A stretch of DNA of 64,000 nucleotides from UBA5069 sp964560495 (GTDB lineage Bacteria > Chloroflexota > Anaerolineae > Caldilineales > Caldilineaceae): assembly GCA_964560495.1 (NCBI GenBank), contig CAZLMM010000020.1:1-64000 (forward strand), given 5' to 3'. The notes below the pieces were generated by a model. That model did not search any database and was not told the DNA's origin. It saw only the letters and a program-made list of their open reading frames with translations. Numbering within the stretch: position 1 is the stretch's first letter; every line of letters starts with the position of its first letter. Made by a program: the position numbers and the translations under genes. Below, piece by piece: positions 39,201 through 48,416 of this stretch.

Positions 39201-40442
39201 GAGCTGGGAATGACGCCGCTGGTCTTCAGCCTGGATAACGGCTACATTTCTTCAGAAGCAAAGCAGAATATCCAGCGCGTCGCCGACGACCTGGGCGTCG
39301 ATCTGATCTTCGGGCGCACGCCCCACATGAACGCCATCTTCGTAGATAGCCTGCAACGCCATAGCAATGTCTGCGATGGTTGTTTCAAGGTAATTTACAC
39401 CCTGAGCATCAACCTGGCGCGCAAAGAAGGCATCCAATACATCTTCACCGGGTTGTCGCGTGGACAGCTTTTCGAGACGCGATTGTCCGATATGTTCCGA
39501 GCACGCATCTTCGACCCAGAGGAGATCGATCGCACTGTGCTCGCTGCGCGCAAGGTCTATCATCGCATGGATGACGCGGTGGCGCGCTTGTTGGATGTAA
39601 CAGCGGTGCAGGAGGATGCCACGTTTGACCAGGTGCAATTGGTTGATTTCTATCGCTACGTTGACGCGCCGCTCCACGAGGTCTATGACTACTTGCAGCG
39701 GAACGCGCCCTGGGTGCGCCCATCCGACACCGGACGATCCACCAACTGTCTGATCAATGACGTGGGCATCTACATTCATAAGAAAGAGCGAGGCTATCAC
39801 AACTACGCGCTGCCCTATAGTTGGGACGTGCGGGTGGGGCACAAGACGCGTGACCAGGCCATTGATGAACTGGAAGATGATCTCGACGAGGCCCGCGCCC
39901 AGCGCATCCTCGCCGAGATTGGCTACGACGAACCCGAACAAGCCCGGCAACTGGTCGCATACATCGTGCCCAGGCAGGAAGTTGTGGTTTCCGATCTGGT
40001 CGCTTTCCTGACGCAACGCCTGCCCGACTACATGATCCCCTCTCATTTCGTCATGATGGAACGGCTACCCCTCACACCCAATGGCAAGGTCGATCGCAAG
40101 GCGCTGCCATCGCCCGCAATCGGCCAGATAAGTGCAGCTGTCGCCTTCACCGCGCCCCAGAGTCAGGTGGAAATGAAACTGGCTGAGATCTGGTCAAGAA
40201 CGCTCAAACATGAACAAGTGGGCCTTCACGACAACTTCTTCGATCTCGGCGGCGACTCGATCACCGCCATCCACGTGACGCTCCAGGTTTCCCAGACCTT
40301 CGGGATACAACTATCACCCAAGACTCTCTTCGATAGCCCGACTATCGAAGGACTTGCTCGTCAGATCGAAGATGCGATCTCCGCAGAAATCGAGAACATG
40401 AGCGACGAAGAAGCTGAGCGCCTCCTGGACACGCTCAACTGA
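36225..40442 (+). CDS. Nonribosomal peptide synthetase, C-A-PCP module with a PP-loop ATPase domain inserted in the A domain
   Basis: 1405 residues. The condensation domain (about 8-430) has the intact active site HHHIILDGWS. The adenylation domain starts near 470, with A3 YTSGSTGLPKG, NEYGPTEAT, YRTGDLARW and A8 RGHRVELGEIE near 880. At about 905 it is interrupted by a foreign domain of roughly 330 residues (see separate entry). It resumes near 1240 with LVAYIVP, LPDYMIPSHFV and A10 LTPNGKVDRKAL. A carrier domain follows (FFDLGGDSIT, serine near 1345) and a short tail, DEEAERLLDTL, that may dock to the next protein. The pocket residues read D-L-T-K-I-G-E-V-G-K, one change from the Asn code DLTKLGEVGK. 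Start overlaps the previous stop; two adjacent ATGs are possible. Confidence 0.93.
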   Translation: MMHNDNLESIYALSPMQKGVLFHSAYGDGVDVYVVVAHVTLHGAVDSQLLRRSWQWVMERHPVLRTFFLWKNRAEPVQIVRQRVELPWEEHDWSHLTESEFQGRVDALLANERDQRFDLSSAPLMRLILVRQSTCDYRLIWSHHHIILDGWSAAQLLKEVLSTYQAASEGRELHPEPSPPFEEYIGWLKVQNTADAAAYWRETLTGYTPPSPLFPEDAPDAPKEPFPAYDIQRVRLSYTTTAALQGLARRLQVTLNTVMQGAWALLLSRYSDASDVVFGATVAGRAIDLTGVEGMVGLFINTLPIRVSAPAHALLPAWLKQLQTQQVASRRYEHCSLADIQAWSGVQRSQGQSLFESIFVFGNYPMQDRLNEPGWEFEVGDVEFVDGSHYPLSLIIAPGDSIALNLHYDCRRFRRATITRILGHYQALLEAFIANPHRPLAAFSLLTADEMQQFIVDFNQTGTATPPIETVVQSFERQVALTPNTVALRWNGQSLTYQQLNRRANQLARFLARRGAGPGTIVALFLERSPEAVIAIWATLKAGAAYTPLSVTLPGQRLAFMLGETTAPVVLTTYRLASRLPASATTVVCIDEDWPTIGEEADDNPSPAAGPNDLAYVIYTSGSTGLPKGAAIRHSNLTNYVQWARRAYLQGEKLDFPLFSSLSFDLTVTSIFVPLTAGAALVIYDEGEAGNLTVLDVIRDDLVEIIKLTPSHLALIKQAGVRPTRLRKMIVGGEDLKRSLAIAIHDLFGDAVEIYNEYGPTEATVGCMIHRFDPASDLDASVPIGKPIDNTQIYILDEHLNLTPPGVIGEVCIGGAGVAQGYLKRPDLTAARFVAHPLQPGATLYRTGDLARWRADGRMQFLGRADHQVKVRGHRVELGEIENNLLLHPYVEDAVVALAQPRAPATPSSIRRCLRCGLPDNYPDADLDRDGVCATCRKYEQVQENFRPYFRTRNDLQALLEQAKRSKTGKYDCMVLFSGGKDSTYMLYQLTRELGMTPLVFSLDNGYISSEAKQNIQRVADDLGVDLIFGRTPHMNAIFVDSLQRHSNVCDGCFKVIYTLSINLARKEGIQYIFTGLSRGQLFETRLSDMFRARIFDPEEIDRTVLAARKVYHRMDDAVARLLDVTAVQEDATFDQVQLVDFYRYVDAPLHEVYDYLQRNAPWVRPSDTGRSTNCLINDVGIYIHKKERGYHNYALPYSWDVRVGHKTRDQAIDELEDDLDEARAQRILAEIGYDEPEQARQLVAYIVPRQEVVVSDLVAFLTQRLPDYMIPSHFVMMERLPLTPNGKVDRKALPSPAIGQISAAVAFTAPQSQVEMKLAEIWSRTLKHEQVGLHDNFFDLGGDSITAIHVTLQVSQTFGIQLSPKTLFDSPTIEGLARQIEDAISAEIENMSDEEAERLLDTLN
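38940..39936 (+). other. Embedded PP-loop (N-type ATP pyrophosphatase/amidotransferase-like) domain between A8 and A9
   Basis: The inserted region of the 36225-40442 product begins with a zinc-type quartet, C913-x2-C916-x16-C933-x2-C936, in a context (RCLRCGLPDNYPDADLDRDG) very like the N-terminal end of N-acetyl-sugar amidotransferases (WbuX/PseA/LegA group). The PP-loop FSGGKDST follows at residues 977-984. Further on come a CxxC pair (C1050, C1053 in HSNVCDGCFK) and EGIQYIFTGLSRGQ, the equivalent of the later PP-loop ATPase strands. Such enzymes adenylate a carbonyl oxygen and let nitrogen or sulfur displace AMP. Interruptions at A8-A9 are known for methyltransferases in other NRPSs; I know of none described with a PP-loop domain. 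Confidence 0.85.
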
Positions 40443-40460
40443 GACTATCACTGCACACCC

Positions 40461-43400
40461 ATGATTGCGCAACACCGCGATTCCTCTCCCAACAAAGAAC
40501 TTTCCGAGGCCAAACGACTTCTCTTGCAGAAACGCCTGGCCGGCGAGCTGCGCCGTGCAAACGGCGATGGCGTCATCCCTCGCCGCGCTGGCGATGGGCC
40601 AATTCCTCTCACCTTTGCTCAGGAAAGCATCTGGTTCATCCAGCAGATACAGCCGCAAAGCGCCGCCTACAACATGCACCATGTCGTGCACCTGACCGGC
40701 GCCCTCGACGCAACTGTCTTGACGCAGTGCTTCCAGGCGCTCATCCATCGTCACGAAATCTTACGCGCCAGGTTCATCGCTGAGGAGGGGCGCCCCGTTC
40801 AGATCACGGCAGAAGAGACGCCTTTTGCGATGTCTATACTCGACCTGCGCGGGCCCGGCCAGAAGCGACCAGGCGAGCTCGACGCGCTGATCAAGGCCGA
40901 GCTTCGGCGACCTTTCGACCTTGCCCAGGATACGCTGCTGCGCGCTCTGCTTGTACAGGCGGCGGATGACGACCATCTTCTGGTTGTGACGATTCACCAT
41001 ATCATCTTCGATGATTGGTCCAGTAGTGTCTTTTGGCGTGAATTTTCCGCTCTCTATCGAGCGTTCTCTACGGGCGAACTGCCGTCGCTGGATGAGTTGT
41101 CAATTCAATACGCCGATTTCGCCCTCTGGCAGCGAGAGTATGTTCGCAGCAGGATGCCGGTCGAGCTTGCTTACTGGAAAAAGCAACTTGACGTGGAGCT
41201 GACGCCGCTGCCACTGCCTGCTGATTCTCCCCGCCCCTCCCAACAGACCTTCGATGGCGGGATGAAATGGCGCCATGCGCCCGATGATCTCTGTTCACGT
41301 CTGCGATCGCTCAATCACGCTCTTGGCGCGACCAGCTTCATGACGCTCCTGGCTTGTTTTCAGCTTCTTCTTCACCGTTATACAGGACAGGATGACATCC
41401 TGGTTGGATACCCCATTGCCAACCGCAGCCGCGCCGAGACCAGGAACCTGATCGGCCTGTTTCTCAACACGCTGGTCATGCGCCTCGATTTCTCAGGAAA
41501 CCCTCGTTTCCATGAGCTGATGGCGCAGGTGCGTCAGGCAGCTCTGGACGGTTATGTCCATCAAAACCTGCCCTTCGAGAAGCTGGTGGATGAGCTGCAC
41601 GCGCCGCGCTACGAAAGCTACAACCCGGTCTTCCAGGCGATGTTCGTCCACCAGAAATCAGCCCTGGATGAGCTCGATCTGCCGGGGTTGACGGCTGCCG
41701 AGATATTTGTGGACATGGGCGTCGCCAAGTTCGATCTGACCCTCTTTGCCCAGGAAAGCGAACGCGGTCTGGACATTGGCCTTGAATATAACTCCAACCT
41801 CTTCCAGCCCGAGACCATCGATCGTATGTTGGATCACTACCTCACCCTGCTGGCAAGTGTAGTGGATGACCCAACCCGGCGCATATCGGAGTTGGAGTTC
41901 ATCACCGCCGACGAGCAGCGGACGCTGTTGCATGAATGGAACAACATCGCCACTATCAGTCTGCTGCAAAAAGGTATCCACGAGCTGATCGAAGAACAGG
42001 CGCGTCGAAAGCCGGAGACAGTGGCGGTGATCGATCAAACGACACAGCTCACCTATCGGCAGCTCGACCAGCAGGCAAACCGGCTGGCGCGCCATCTCGT
42101 CGAACTCGGCGTCCGCGCCAATACGCCGGTGGGCCTGCTCCTGGAACGCTCCACTGACATGATTGTGTCGATTCTGGGTGTGCTCAAGGCCGGCGGCGCC
42201 TATCTGCCGTTGGACCCGGCTTATCCTCAGGAGCGACTTAGCTTCATGCTGACGGACGCCCGCGTCCCCGTGGTGGTGACTCATCGAATGCTGAGCGCGC
42301 CGCCGACGCCGCATTTGGCGCAGATCGTCCGTCTTGACAACGATTGGGACGCAATTGCTGGCGAGAGCAGCGACCCACCCGATGTAGAGCGCGTTGCCGA
42401 AAATCTAGCTTACATCATCTACACCTCTGGCTCCACGGGTGCGCCCAAAGGGGCGCCTGTGACGCATCGCAACCTGCTCTATTCCACGGCAGCCCGATTC
42501 CGTTTCTACGAGCAGCCGGTGGAACGTTTCCTGATGCTCTCATCCTTCACCTTCGATAGCTCCGTGGTCGGTATTTTTTGGACGCTCTGCCAGGGCGGAT
42601 CCCTGGTCATGCCCCCATCCCGTATCGAACAGGACATGCAACAATTGGTTGCAACTATCGCCAGCCAGTGCATCACCCACACGCTGACGTTGCCCACGCT
42701 CTATGGTGTTCTGTTGGAACAGGCAAGACCAGCCGACCTCGCTTCGCTGCGCACGGTGATCGTGGCCGGGGAGGAGTGCCGGCCTGAGTTGGCGCGTGAC
42801 CATTACGCACGACTTCCCTGGGCCACGCTCTACAACGAATACGGCCCCACCGAAGCCACCGTCTGGAGTACGGCCTACAAGATTCCCGCTGATTTCGCCG
42901 CCGGCCGCGTGCCCATTGGCCGACCAATCCCCGGCGCGGCCAACTACATCCTGGATCCCTATGGTCATCCCGCGCCAATTGGCGTTGCTGGCGAGCTGTG
43001 CATCGCCGGCAACGGCGTCACAGCGGGCTATCTCAATCACCCTGAGCTGACTGTGGAGAAGTTCGTCGAGCATTCCTTCGCCGAGCTGCCGTCTGTACGC
43101 CTTTACCACACCGGCGACCTGGCGCGCTATCTGCCTGACGGCAATATCGAATACCTGGGACGCATGGACAACCAGGTGAAAATCCGCGGCGTGCGCATCG
43201 AGCCTGGCGAGGTCGAAACCGCGCTCAGCCTTCACCCGGCAGTGCAGCAATGCGCTGTTGCCGTCTACACACCCACAGGGGCGACCGGTCACTTCTCTCA
43301 GCGGTTGGCAGCCTATGTGACACCCCATAACGGTCGAAGACCCTCTGCAGGTGAGCTACGGACGTTTTTGCTGGGTATGTTGCCTGAAATCATGGTTCCT

Positions 43401-46400
43401 TCGAGCTACATCTTTCTCGACGCGCTGCCAATGACGCCCAATGGTAAGCTCGACCGCCGTCGGCTGCCGCCGCCCGAGGTTGACTCCGTCTCTTCGTCAG
43501 ACGCCGCTTTTGTCGCGCCGCGTACAACCGTGGAAGAAAAGCTGGCCGCCATTTGGGCTGAGGTGTTGGGTCTCAAGACAGTCAGCGTGTATGATAATTT
43601 CTTCGACCTGGGCGGCGACTCTATTCTCAGCATCCAGATCATGGCAAGGGCTGCTCGCCAAAAGATCAAGCTGAAGCCCAATGACATCTTTCGTTCGCCC
43701 ACCGTCGCCGGGTTGGCCAGCCTAGCCACGGTTGTGACGCCCGAACCAGAGGCGCAGGTGCGCCCGCTCGCCGGCCCTGTGCAACTAACGCCTATCCAGC
43801 ACTGGTTCTTCGAGCAAGAATTGACCGAGCAGCACCACTGGAATCAATCCTATCTCTTGCAGCTTGCGCCGGACGCCGATCCCCACCTGATCGAGGCCGG
43901 CCTGCAATACCTGCACTTGCATCATGACGCGCTGCGCCTGCGTTTTCGGCGCACCGACGCTGACTGGTCGCAGGAATATACCGCGCCGGATCGACCCCTG
44001 CGCATAGCGCGCATCGAACTGACCGGCCTGCCCATAGCCAGCCAGCCGGAGGCGCTGACCGCGGCGGCGACTGAGGCGCAGCGCAGCCTCAGCCTGGCCG
44101 ATGGCAGGCTCGTTGCTGCCGTTCTCTTCGAGTTGGGCGCCGGGCAAGCGCCTCGTCTGCTTCTGGTCATCCACCATCTGGCAGTGGATGCTGTCTCTTG
44201 GCAAATTCTGTTGGAGGATCTGGAGACAGTCTATAACCAATTGCGACGCGGAGAAGAAGTGCGACTGCCGCACAAAACCAGCTCATTTCAGCAGTGGGCG
44301 GCGCGTCTGGCAGTTTTTGCCCAGAGTGCCGCAACGCAAAACGATCTGGCCTACTGGCAAGCGCAACGCGCAGACCCAAACAATTCCTGGCCCGGCCTGC
44401 TCGATGACGGCCCAGCCAGCGGACGAAATTTATGCGGCTCCGCAGCAACTTTTGCGATCACGCTGACAGCCGCCGAAACCAAAGCCTTACTACAGCAGGT
44501 TCCAGCCGCCTATCAGACCCAGATTAACGACGTGCTCCTCACAGCTCTACTGCTCGCCTTCGCCGGGGAGACCGGCAAGCAGGCATTGACCGTGGACATT
44601 GAAGGGCATGGGCGGGAAGGGCTGTTCGAAGAGATTGATCTTTCGCGTACGGTCGGCTGGTTCACAACGGTCTTCCCCGTGCGATTACACCTGCCCGTAG
44701 GAGAGGAGTTAGGCCGGGTCTTGATGTCAGTCAAGGAACAGTTACGACGGACTCCGGCCAGGGGTCTGAGCTACGGGGTGCTGCGCTATCTCAGCCGGGA
44801 TGAGGCGCTGCGCAAACAGCTCGCCCAGCAGCCGGCGCCCCAGATCGCTTTCAACTACCTGGGTCAGTTCGATCAATCGCTGCCCGGCTTCTCGCTATTT
44901 CACGCAGCGCCCGAATCGCGCGGGGTGGAACGCAGCCCCTCTGATCCACGACGCTATTTGCTCGAAATCAACGGCATGGTCGAGCAAGGGCAGCTGGCTG
45001 TCAATTGGACTTACAGCCCCGAACGACTCTCGGCAGAACTCGTTGAAAAGCTGGCGAACAGTTTCGTGGCGCACCTGTACAGGATCATCGACCATTGCAC
45101 CACGCCGGGCATCGGTGGCTATACGCCCTCTGATTTCCCTTTGATTCGACTCGACCAAAGCGAAATCGACAACATCACACGGCGCGTCGCCGAGCGCGTG
45201 ACGACCAATCAGGTCAAAAACATCGAAGCGATCTACCCGCTCTCACCAATGCAGGAGTTGATGTTGCTCCATGCGCTTGCCCAGCCTGCCAGCCGGGTGT
45301 TGTTCACGCAAGTGCGTTACACGCTGGCCGGCTCCATAGATGGCGACGCGCTGCGGGCAAGTTGGCAACAGATCGTCAATCGGCATCCGACCCTGCGCAC
45401 CGGGTTCGACTGGGAAAACGCCGCGGCGCCGCTGCAAGTGGTCTGGCGACAGGCCAGGCTGGATTTTACCCAGGTGGATCTACGACAGTGGTCAGCGGCT
45501 GAGCAACAGGTAGAGTTGGCTCGCATTCTGGAAGCGGACATCGCCAAGGGGTTCGACCTCACCTGCCCACCTCTCATGCGTCTGACGCTCGTTTATCTGG
45601 CTCATGATCGAGCGGAGCTAGTTTGGAGCAGCCATCATTTGGTGATGGACCGTTGGTGCATGACCGTTCTTCTGCGCGAAATGGTCGCCCATTACGCAAT
45701 CGTCACAAGGAACAGCGCAGCTGCGCCGCCGCAGCCTGTCAGACCATTCTCCGAGTATATCGCCTGGCTGCAACGGCAGGACGCGGGAGAAGCAGAGTCC
45801 TTCTGGCGACAAAGACTCGTCGGGTTTCGTCGACCGACTTTGTTGACTCACCCCATCACTTCCAGATCAGTCACCGATCAACTAACCATTTCGACAAGCC
45901 TCTCTCCAGAGTCGACCCACACCCTACGCACCACGGCGCGTAGACAACGGTTGACAATGAACATTGTGGCGCAAGGGGCTTTGGCGCTGCTGCTTGGACA
46001 TCACTGTCAGAGGGATGATGTGCTCTTTGGAGTCACCGTAGCCGGTCGTCCACCGGAGATCTCCGGCGTCGAATCGATCATTGGCTCCTTCATCAACAAT
46101 CTTCCGGTGCGCGTCGCCATCGATCGGACGCAACCAATCGGGGAGTGGCTGTCCGCGTTGCAGGCTCAACAGGCGGCAATGCGGCCTTACGAACACGTTG
46201 CCCTGGCAAAGATTCAGAGTTGGAGCGATCTCCCGGCTTCCATGCCGCTGTTCGATACATTGCTCATTGCTCAGTCGCCTGTTGCGGTCGCGGGCGAATC
46301 CGGCGCGGGGATAAGCATTGCCCATGTGGAGGGCAACCTGTCCACAGTATTTCCGTTTGCCCTGTCGGTTGTTGACGAAGATAAGCAGCTCCACCTGGAG

Positions 46401-47723
46401 GTGACTTTCAGCCCAGAGATGCTCGACAGCGCGATGGCGGCGGAGCATCTTGATCGTCTGGCGCGGCTGATCGAGGCCGCAGCCCAGGGGAGCGACCGAT
46501 TGGTGGGTGAGTTCCTGGCTTTGCTCGATGACGCCGCCGGCGCGTCACATCTCGGTTCAGAAGCGTTGCCGCGGCCCCGGCAAGTTGCCATACAACGGGC
46601 GCTGGCAGGACCTGGCAATACTGACATCGAACGCCGGCTGATTGGCCTCTGGGAGTCGCTTCTGGGCATCTCGTCCATCGGCGTGCAGGACAATTTCTTT
46701 GATCTAGGCGGTACATCGTTGCAGGCGCTGCATCTGTTCGATCAGATCGCAACCGAGTTTGGCAAAACCTTGCCGTTAGCCAGCCTGATTGAGGATGCCA
46801 CCATAGAGGGTCTGGCCCGTCTTCTTCAGATGAACGCAACGAGCGATTGGTCTCCACTGACGCCCATCCAGCCCACAGGCTCGAATCCACCCTTCTACAG
46901 CATTCACGGCTTGACCGGCGACGTGCTGTGGTTTCGCGAGCTGGGCCGCTGTCTGGCGCCCGACCAGCCGCTCTACGGTGTTCAGGCGCGGGGGCTGGAT
47001 GGCATCTCGCCGCCGTTCGAACGCATCGAGCCAATGGCCGCGTATTATGTCGAACAGGTGCGTATGTTCCAACCGCACGGGCCATACTACCTGGGAGGGG
47101 CCAGCCTGGGCGGCACAATCGCCCTGGAAATGGCGCAGCAACTCCTGGCGCGCGGTGAGCAGATTGGGCTGTTGGTCATGTTCGACCATGCGCCGAAAGT
47201 TGTTGGCGGTGGACAACAGCATTCATCCTTCCTCGCCTTGGGAAAGTCTGCCGGACGGATGGTCGCGAATATACCCTTCTGGTTGACAAACTTCGGGAAA
47301 CTTGGTCCAACGCGCATGATGGCGCGGGCGCGGCGCAAGCTGAGAAATGCGCTGAAGGCGATGGCGCGGGCTGTACAGCCATCTGGCGGCGCAGCAATGA
47401 GCGCAGCCGATCTGCTGGACTATGGCGCAGAGATGCCGCCGCATCGTCAAAGGGTGATTGCCGCCCATCACCTGGCTGCCGAAAATTATACACCCCGCCC
47501 CTATCCGGGACGCATCACCCTTTTTCAGGCCAGATCGCAGCCGTTCTTCACGCCGGTCGATCCGCTCACCGGCTGGAGGCTGCTGGGCCAAAGCAACCTT
47601 GACTTCGAGATCGTAGCCGGTTCACACGAGGGGATGTTCCAATCGCCAAATGTGGAGCAGTTGGCGCAAAAGCTGCGGGCGCGTCTGGCGCAAGCACCCC
47701 CAAACCGGGCTGAAAGGGAATGA
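40461..47723 (+). CDS. Nonribosomal peptide synthetase, C-A-PCP-E-C-PCP-TE
   Basis: 2420 residues. Condensation domain one (about 45-480, HHIIFDDWS); adenylation domain (about 490-1000, YTSGSTGAPKG, NEYGPTEATVW, MTPNGKLDRRRL); carrier one (FFDLGGDSIL, serine 1054); epimerization domain (about 1100-1560, HHLAVDAVSW, RTVGWFTTVFPV, NYLGQFD); condensation domain two (about 1590-2010, SHHLVMDRW, where the usual DGW is DRW); carrier two (FFDLGGTSLQ, serine 2086); thioesterase (about 2130-2415, GGASLGG, serine 2215). The pocket code reads D-S-V-T-I-A-E-V-W-K, which I cannot match confidently. The E domain predicts a D-configured third residue. The last module has no adenylation domain. Eighteen bases separate it from the previous gene. 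Confidence 0.94.
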   Translation: MIAQHRDSSPNKELSEAKRLLLQKRLAGELRRANGDGVIPRRAGDGPIPLTFAQESIWFIQQIQPQSAAYNMHHVVHLTGALDATVLTQCFQALIHRHEILRARFIAEEGRPVQITAEETPFAMSILDLRGPGQKRPGELDALIKAELRRPFDLAQDTLLRALLVQAADDDHLLVVTIHHIIFDDWSSSVFWREFSALYRAFSTGELPSLDELSIQYADFALWQREYVRSRMPVELAYWKKQLDVELTPLPLPADSPRPSQQTFDGGMKWRHAPDDLCSRLRSLNHALGATSFMTLLACFQLLLHRYTGQDDILVGYPIANRSRAETRNLIGLFLNTLVMRLDFSGNPRFHELMAQVRQAALDGYVHQNLPFEKLVDELHAPRYESYNPVFQAMFVHQKSALDELDLPGLTAAEIFVDMGVAKFDLTLFAQESERGLDIGLEYNSNLFQPETIDRMLDHYLTLLASVVDDPTRRISELEFITADEQRTLLHEWNNIATISLLQKGIHELIEEQARRKPETVAVIDQTTQLTYRQLDQQANRLARHLVELGVRANTPVGLLLERSTDMIVSILGVLKAGGAYLPLDPAYPQERLSFMLTDARVPVVVTHRMLSAPPTPHLAQIVRLDNDWDAIAGESSDPPDVERVAENLAYIIYTSGSTGAPKGAPVTHRNLLYSTAARFRFYEQPVERFLMLSSFTFDSSVVGIFWTLCQGGSLVMPPSRIEQDMQQLVATIASQCITHTLTLPTLYGVLLEQARPADLASLRTVIVAGEECRPELARDHYARLPWATLYNEYGPTEATVWSTAYKIPADFAAGRVPIGRPIPGAANYILDPYGHPAPIGVAGELCIAGNGVTAGYLNHPELTVEKFVEHSFAELPSVRLYHTGDLARYLPDGNIEYLGRMDNQVKIRGVRIEPGEVETALSLHPAVQQCAVAVYTPTGATGHFSQRLAAYVTPHNGRRPSAGELRTFLLGMLPEIMVPSSYIFLDALPMTPNGKLDRRRLPPPEVDSVSSSDAAFVAPRTTVEEKLAAIWAEVLGLKTVSVYDNFFDLGGDSILSIQIMARAARQKIKLKPNDIFRSPTVAGLASLATVVTPEPEAQVRPLAGPVQLTPIQHWFFEQELTEQHHWNQSYLLQLAPDADPHLIEAGLQYLHLHHDALRLRFRRTDADWSQEYTAPDRPLRIARIELTGLPIASQPEALTAAATEAQRSLSLADGRLVAAVLFELGAGQAPRLLLVIHHLAVDAVSWQILLEDLETVYNQLRRGEEVRLPHKTSSFQQWAARLAVFAQSAATQNDLAYWQAQRADPNNSWPGLLDDGPASGRNLCGSAATFAITLTAAETKALLQQVPAAYQTQINDVLLTALLLAFAGETGKQALTVDIEGHGREGLFEEIDLSRTVGWFTTVFPVRLHLPVGEELGRVLMSVKEQLRRTPARGLSYGVLRYLSRDEALRKQLAQQPAPQIAFNYLGQFDQSLPGFSLFHAAPESRGVERSPSDPRRYLLEINGMVEQGQLAVNWTYSPERLSAELVEKLANSFVAHLYRIIDHCTTPGIGGYTPSDFPLIRLDQSEIDNITRRVAERVTTNQVKNIEAIYPLSPMQELMLLHALAQPASRVLFTQVRYTLAGSIDGDALRASWQQIVNRHPTLRTGFDWENAAAPLQVVWRQARLDFTQVDLRQWSAAEQQVELARILEADIAKGFDLTCPPLMRLTLVYLAHDRAELVWSSHHLVMDRWCMTVLLREMVAHYAIVTRNSAAAPPQPVRPFSEYIAWLQRQDAGEAESFWRQRLVGFRRPTLLTHPITSRSVTDQLTISTSLSPESTHTLRTTARRQRLTMNIVAQGALALLLGHHCQRDDVLFGVTVAGRPPEISGVESIIGSFINNLPVRVAIDRTQPIGEWLSALQAQQAAMRPYEHVALAKIQSWSDLPASMPLFDTLLIAQSPVAVAGESGAGISIAHVEGNLSTVFPFALSVVDEDKQLHLEVTFSPEMLDSAMAAEHLDRLARLIEAAAQGSDRLVGEFLALLDDAAGASHLGSEALPRPRQVAIQRALAGPGNTDIERRLIGLWESLLGISSIGVQDNFFDLGGTSLQALHLFDQIATEFGKTLPLASLIEDATIEGLARLLQMNATSDWSPLTPIQPTGSNPPFYSIHGLTGDVLWFRELGRCLAPDQPLYGVQARGLDGISPPFERIEPMAAYYVEQVRMFQPHGPYYLGGASLGGTIALEMAQQLLARGEQIGLLVMFDHAPKVVGGGQQHSSFLALGKSAGRMVANIPFWLTNFGKLGPTRMMARARRKLRNALKAMARAVQPSGGAAMSAADLLDYGAEMPPHRQRVIAAHHLAAENYTPRPYPGRITLFQARSQPFFTPVDPLTGWRLLGQSNLDFEIVAGSHEGMFQSPNVEQLAQKLRARLAQAPPNRAERE

Positions 47724-47729
47724 CTGGCA

Positions 47730-48416
47730 ATGGCAGCCATCGACGCGCACGCACAGAGCTTCAGGCAGGAGCCGTTTTTTCCAGGGGAAAGAATGCTCCT
47801 TGCCGAAATCGTGCGGCCTGGAATGAGAGCGCTCGACGTGGGCTGCGCGGCGACGGGGCGAACCGCACGGCTATTGCGAGAACTCGGTTGCACTGTCCAT
47901 TCGATTGACATTGCTGCCGCCGCGTTGGCAGAGTTCGCATGCCACCCGGCGCGCGCTGGAATCCACCTGACGGCGGCTGACATGTGCACGCTGCCGTTCG
48001 CTTCCGGAACTTTCGATCTGGTGCTGATCGCGTTCCACGCCATTGACTATCTGCTCACAGACGCTCTCCGCCGCAAGGCCTTTCAAGAAGTCAATCGCGT
48101 CCTTGCGCCACACGGAGCCTTTGTCTTCAGCTCGTTCAATCGCATTGGCGTACTGTTGTCGCCAGGTAATCTGCGTCGCAGTCGCGATAGAAAGTCAATG
48201 ATGCGCCATCTGCTAAGATTGGATTTTCTCAAACAAACCCTGGTTGATGTCAACGGACTCACCCTTTATCAGGCTTATCCGAAAAAAACAATTGCCCAGG
48301 TGGAGATGTCTACGGACTTGAAATTTGTGGGCGCAATCAACCCCAGCGGTACATCGCGTAATCTGACCTTGCTCACCCTGTTTGCCATTGGGCCGTATTA
48401 TCTTTTCATGCGGTGA
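47730..48416 (+). CDS. Class I SAM-dependent methyltransferase of the NRPS cluster
   Basis: A 228-residue methyltransferase: motif I RALDVGCAATGRTARLL (one residue variant of the usual GCGTG), motif II VHSIDIA, then AADMCTLPFASGTFDLVLIAFHAIDYL and a post-core EVNRVLAPHGAFVFSSFN. It follows the last NRPS by 6 bases and is surely co-transcribed, so it probably methylates the peptide (N-, O- or C-). Its 3' end overlaps the convergent regulator gene by 11 bases. Confidence 0.88.
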   Translation: MAAIDAHAQSFRQEPFFPGERMLLAEIVRPGMRALDVGCAATGRTARLLRELGCTVHSIDIAAAALAEFACHPARAGIHLTAADMCTLPFASGTFDLVLIAFHAIDYLLTDALRRKAFQEVNRVLAPHGAFVFSSFNRIGVLLSPGNLRRSRDRKSMMRHLLRLDFLKQTLVDVNGLTLYQAYPKKTIAQVEMSTDLKFVGAINPSGTSRNLTLLTLFAIGPYYLFMR

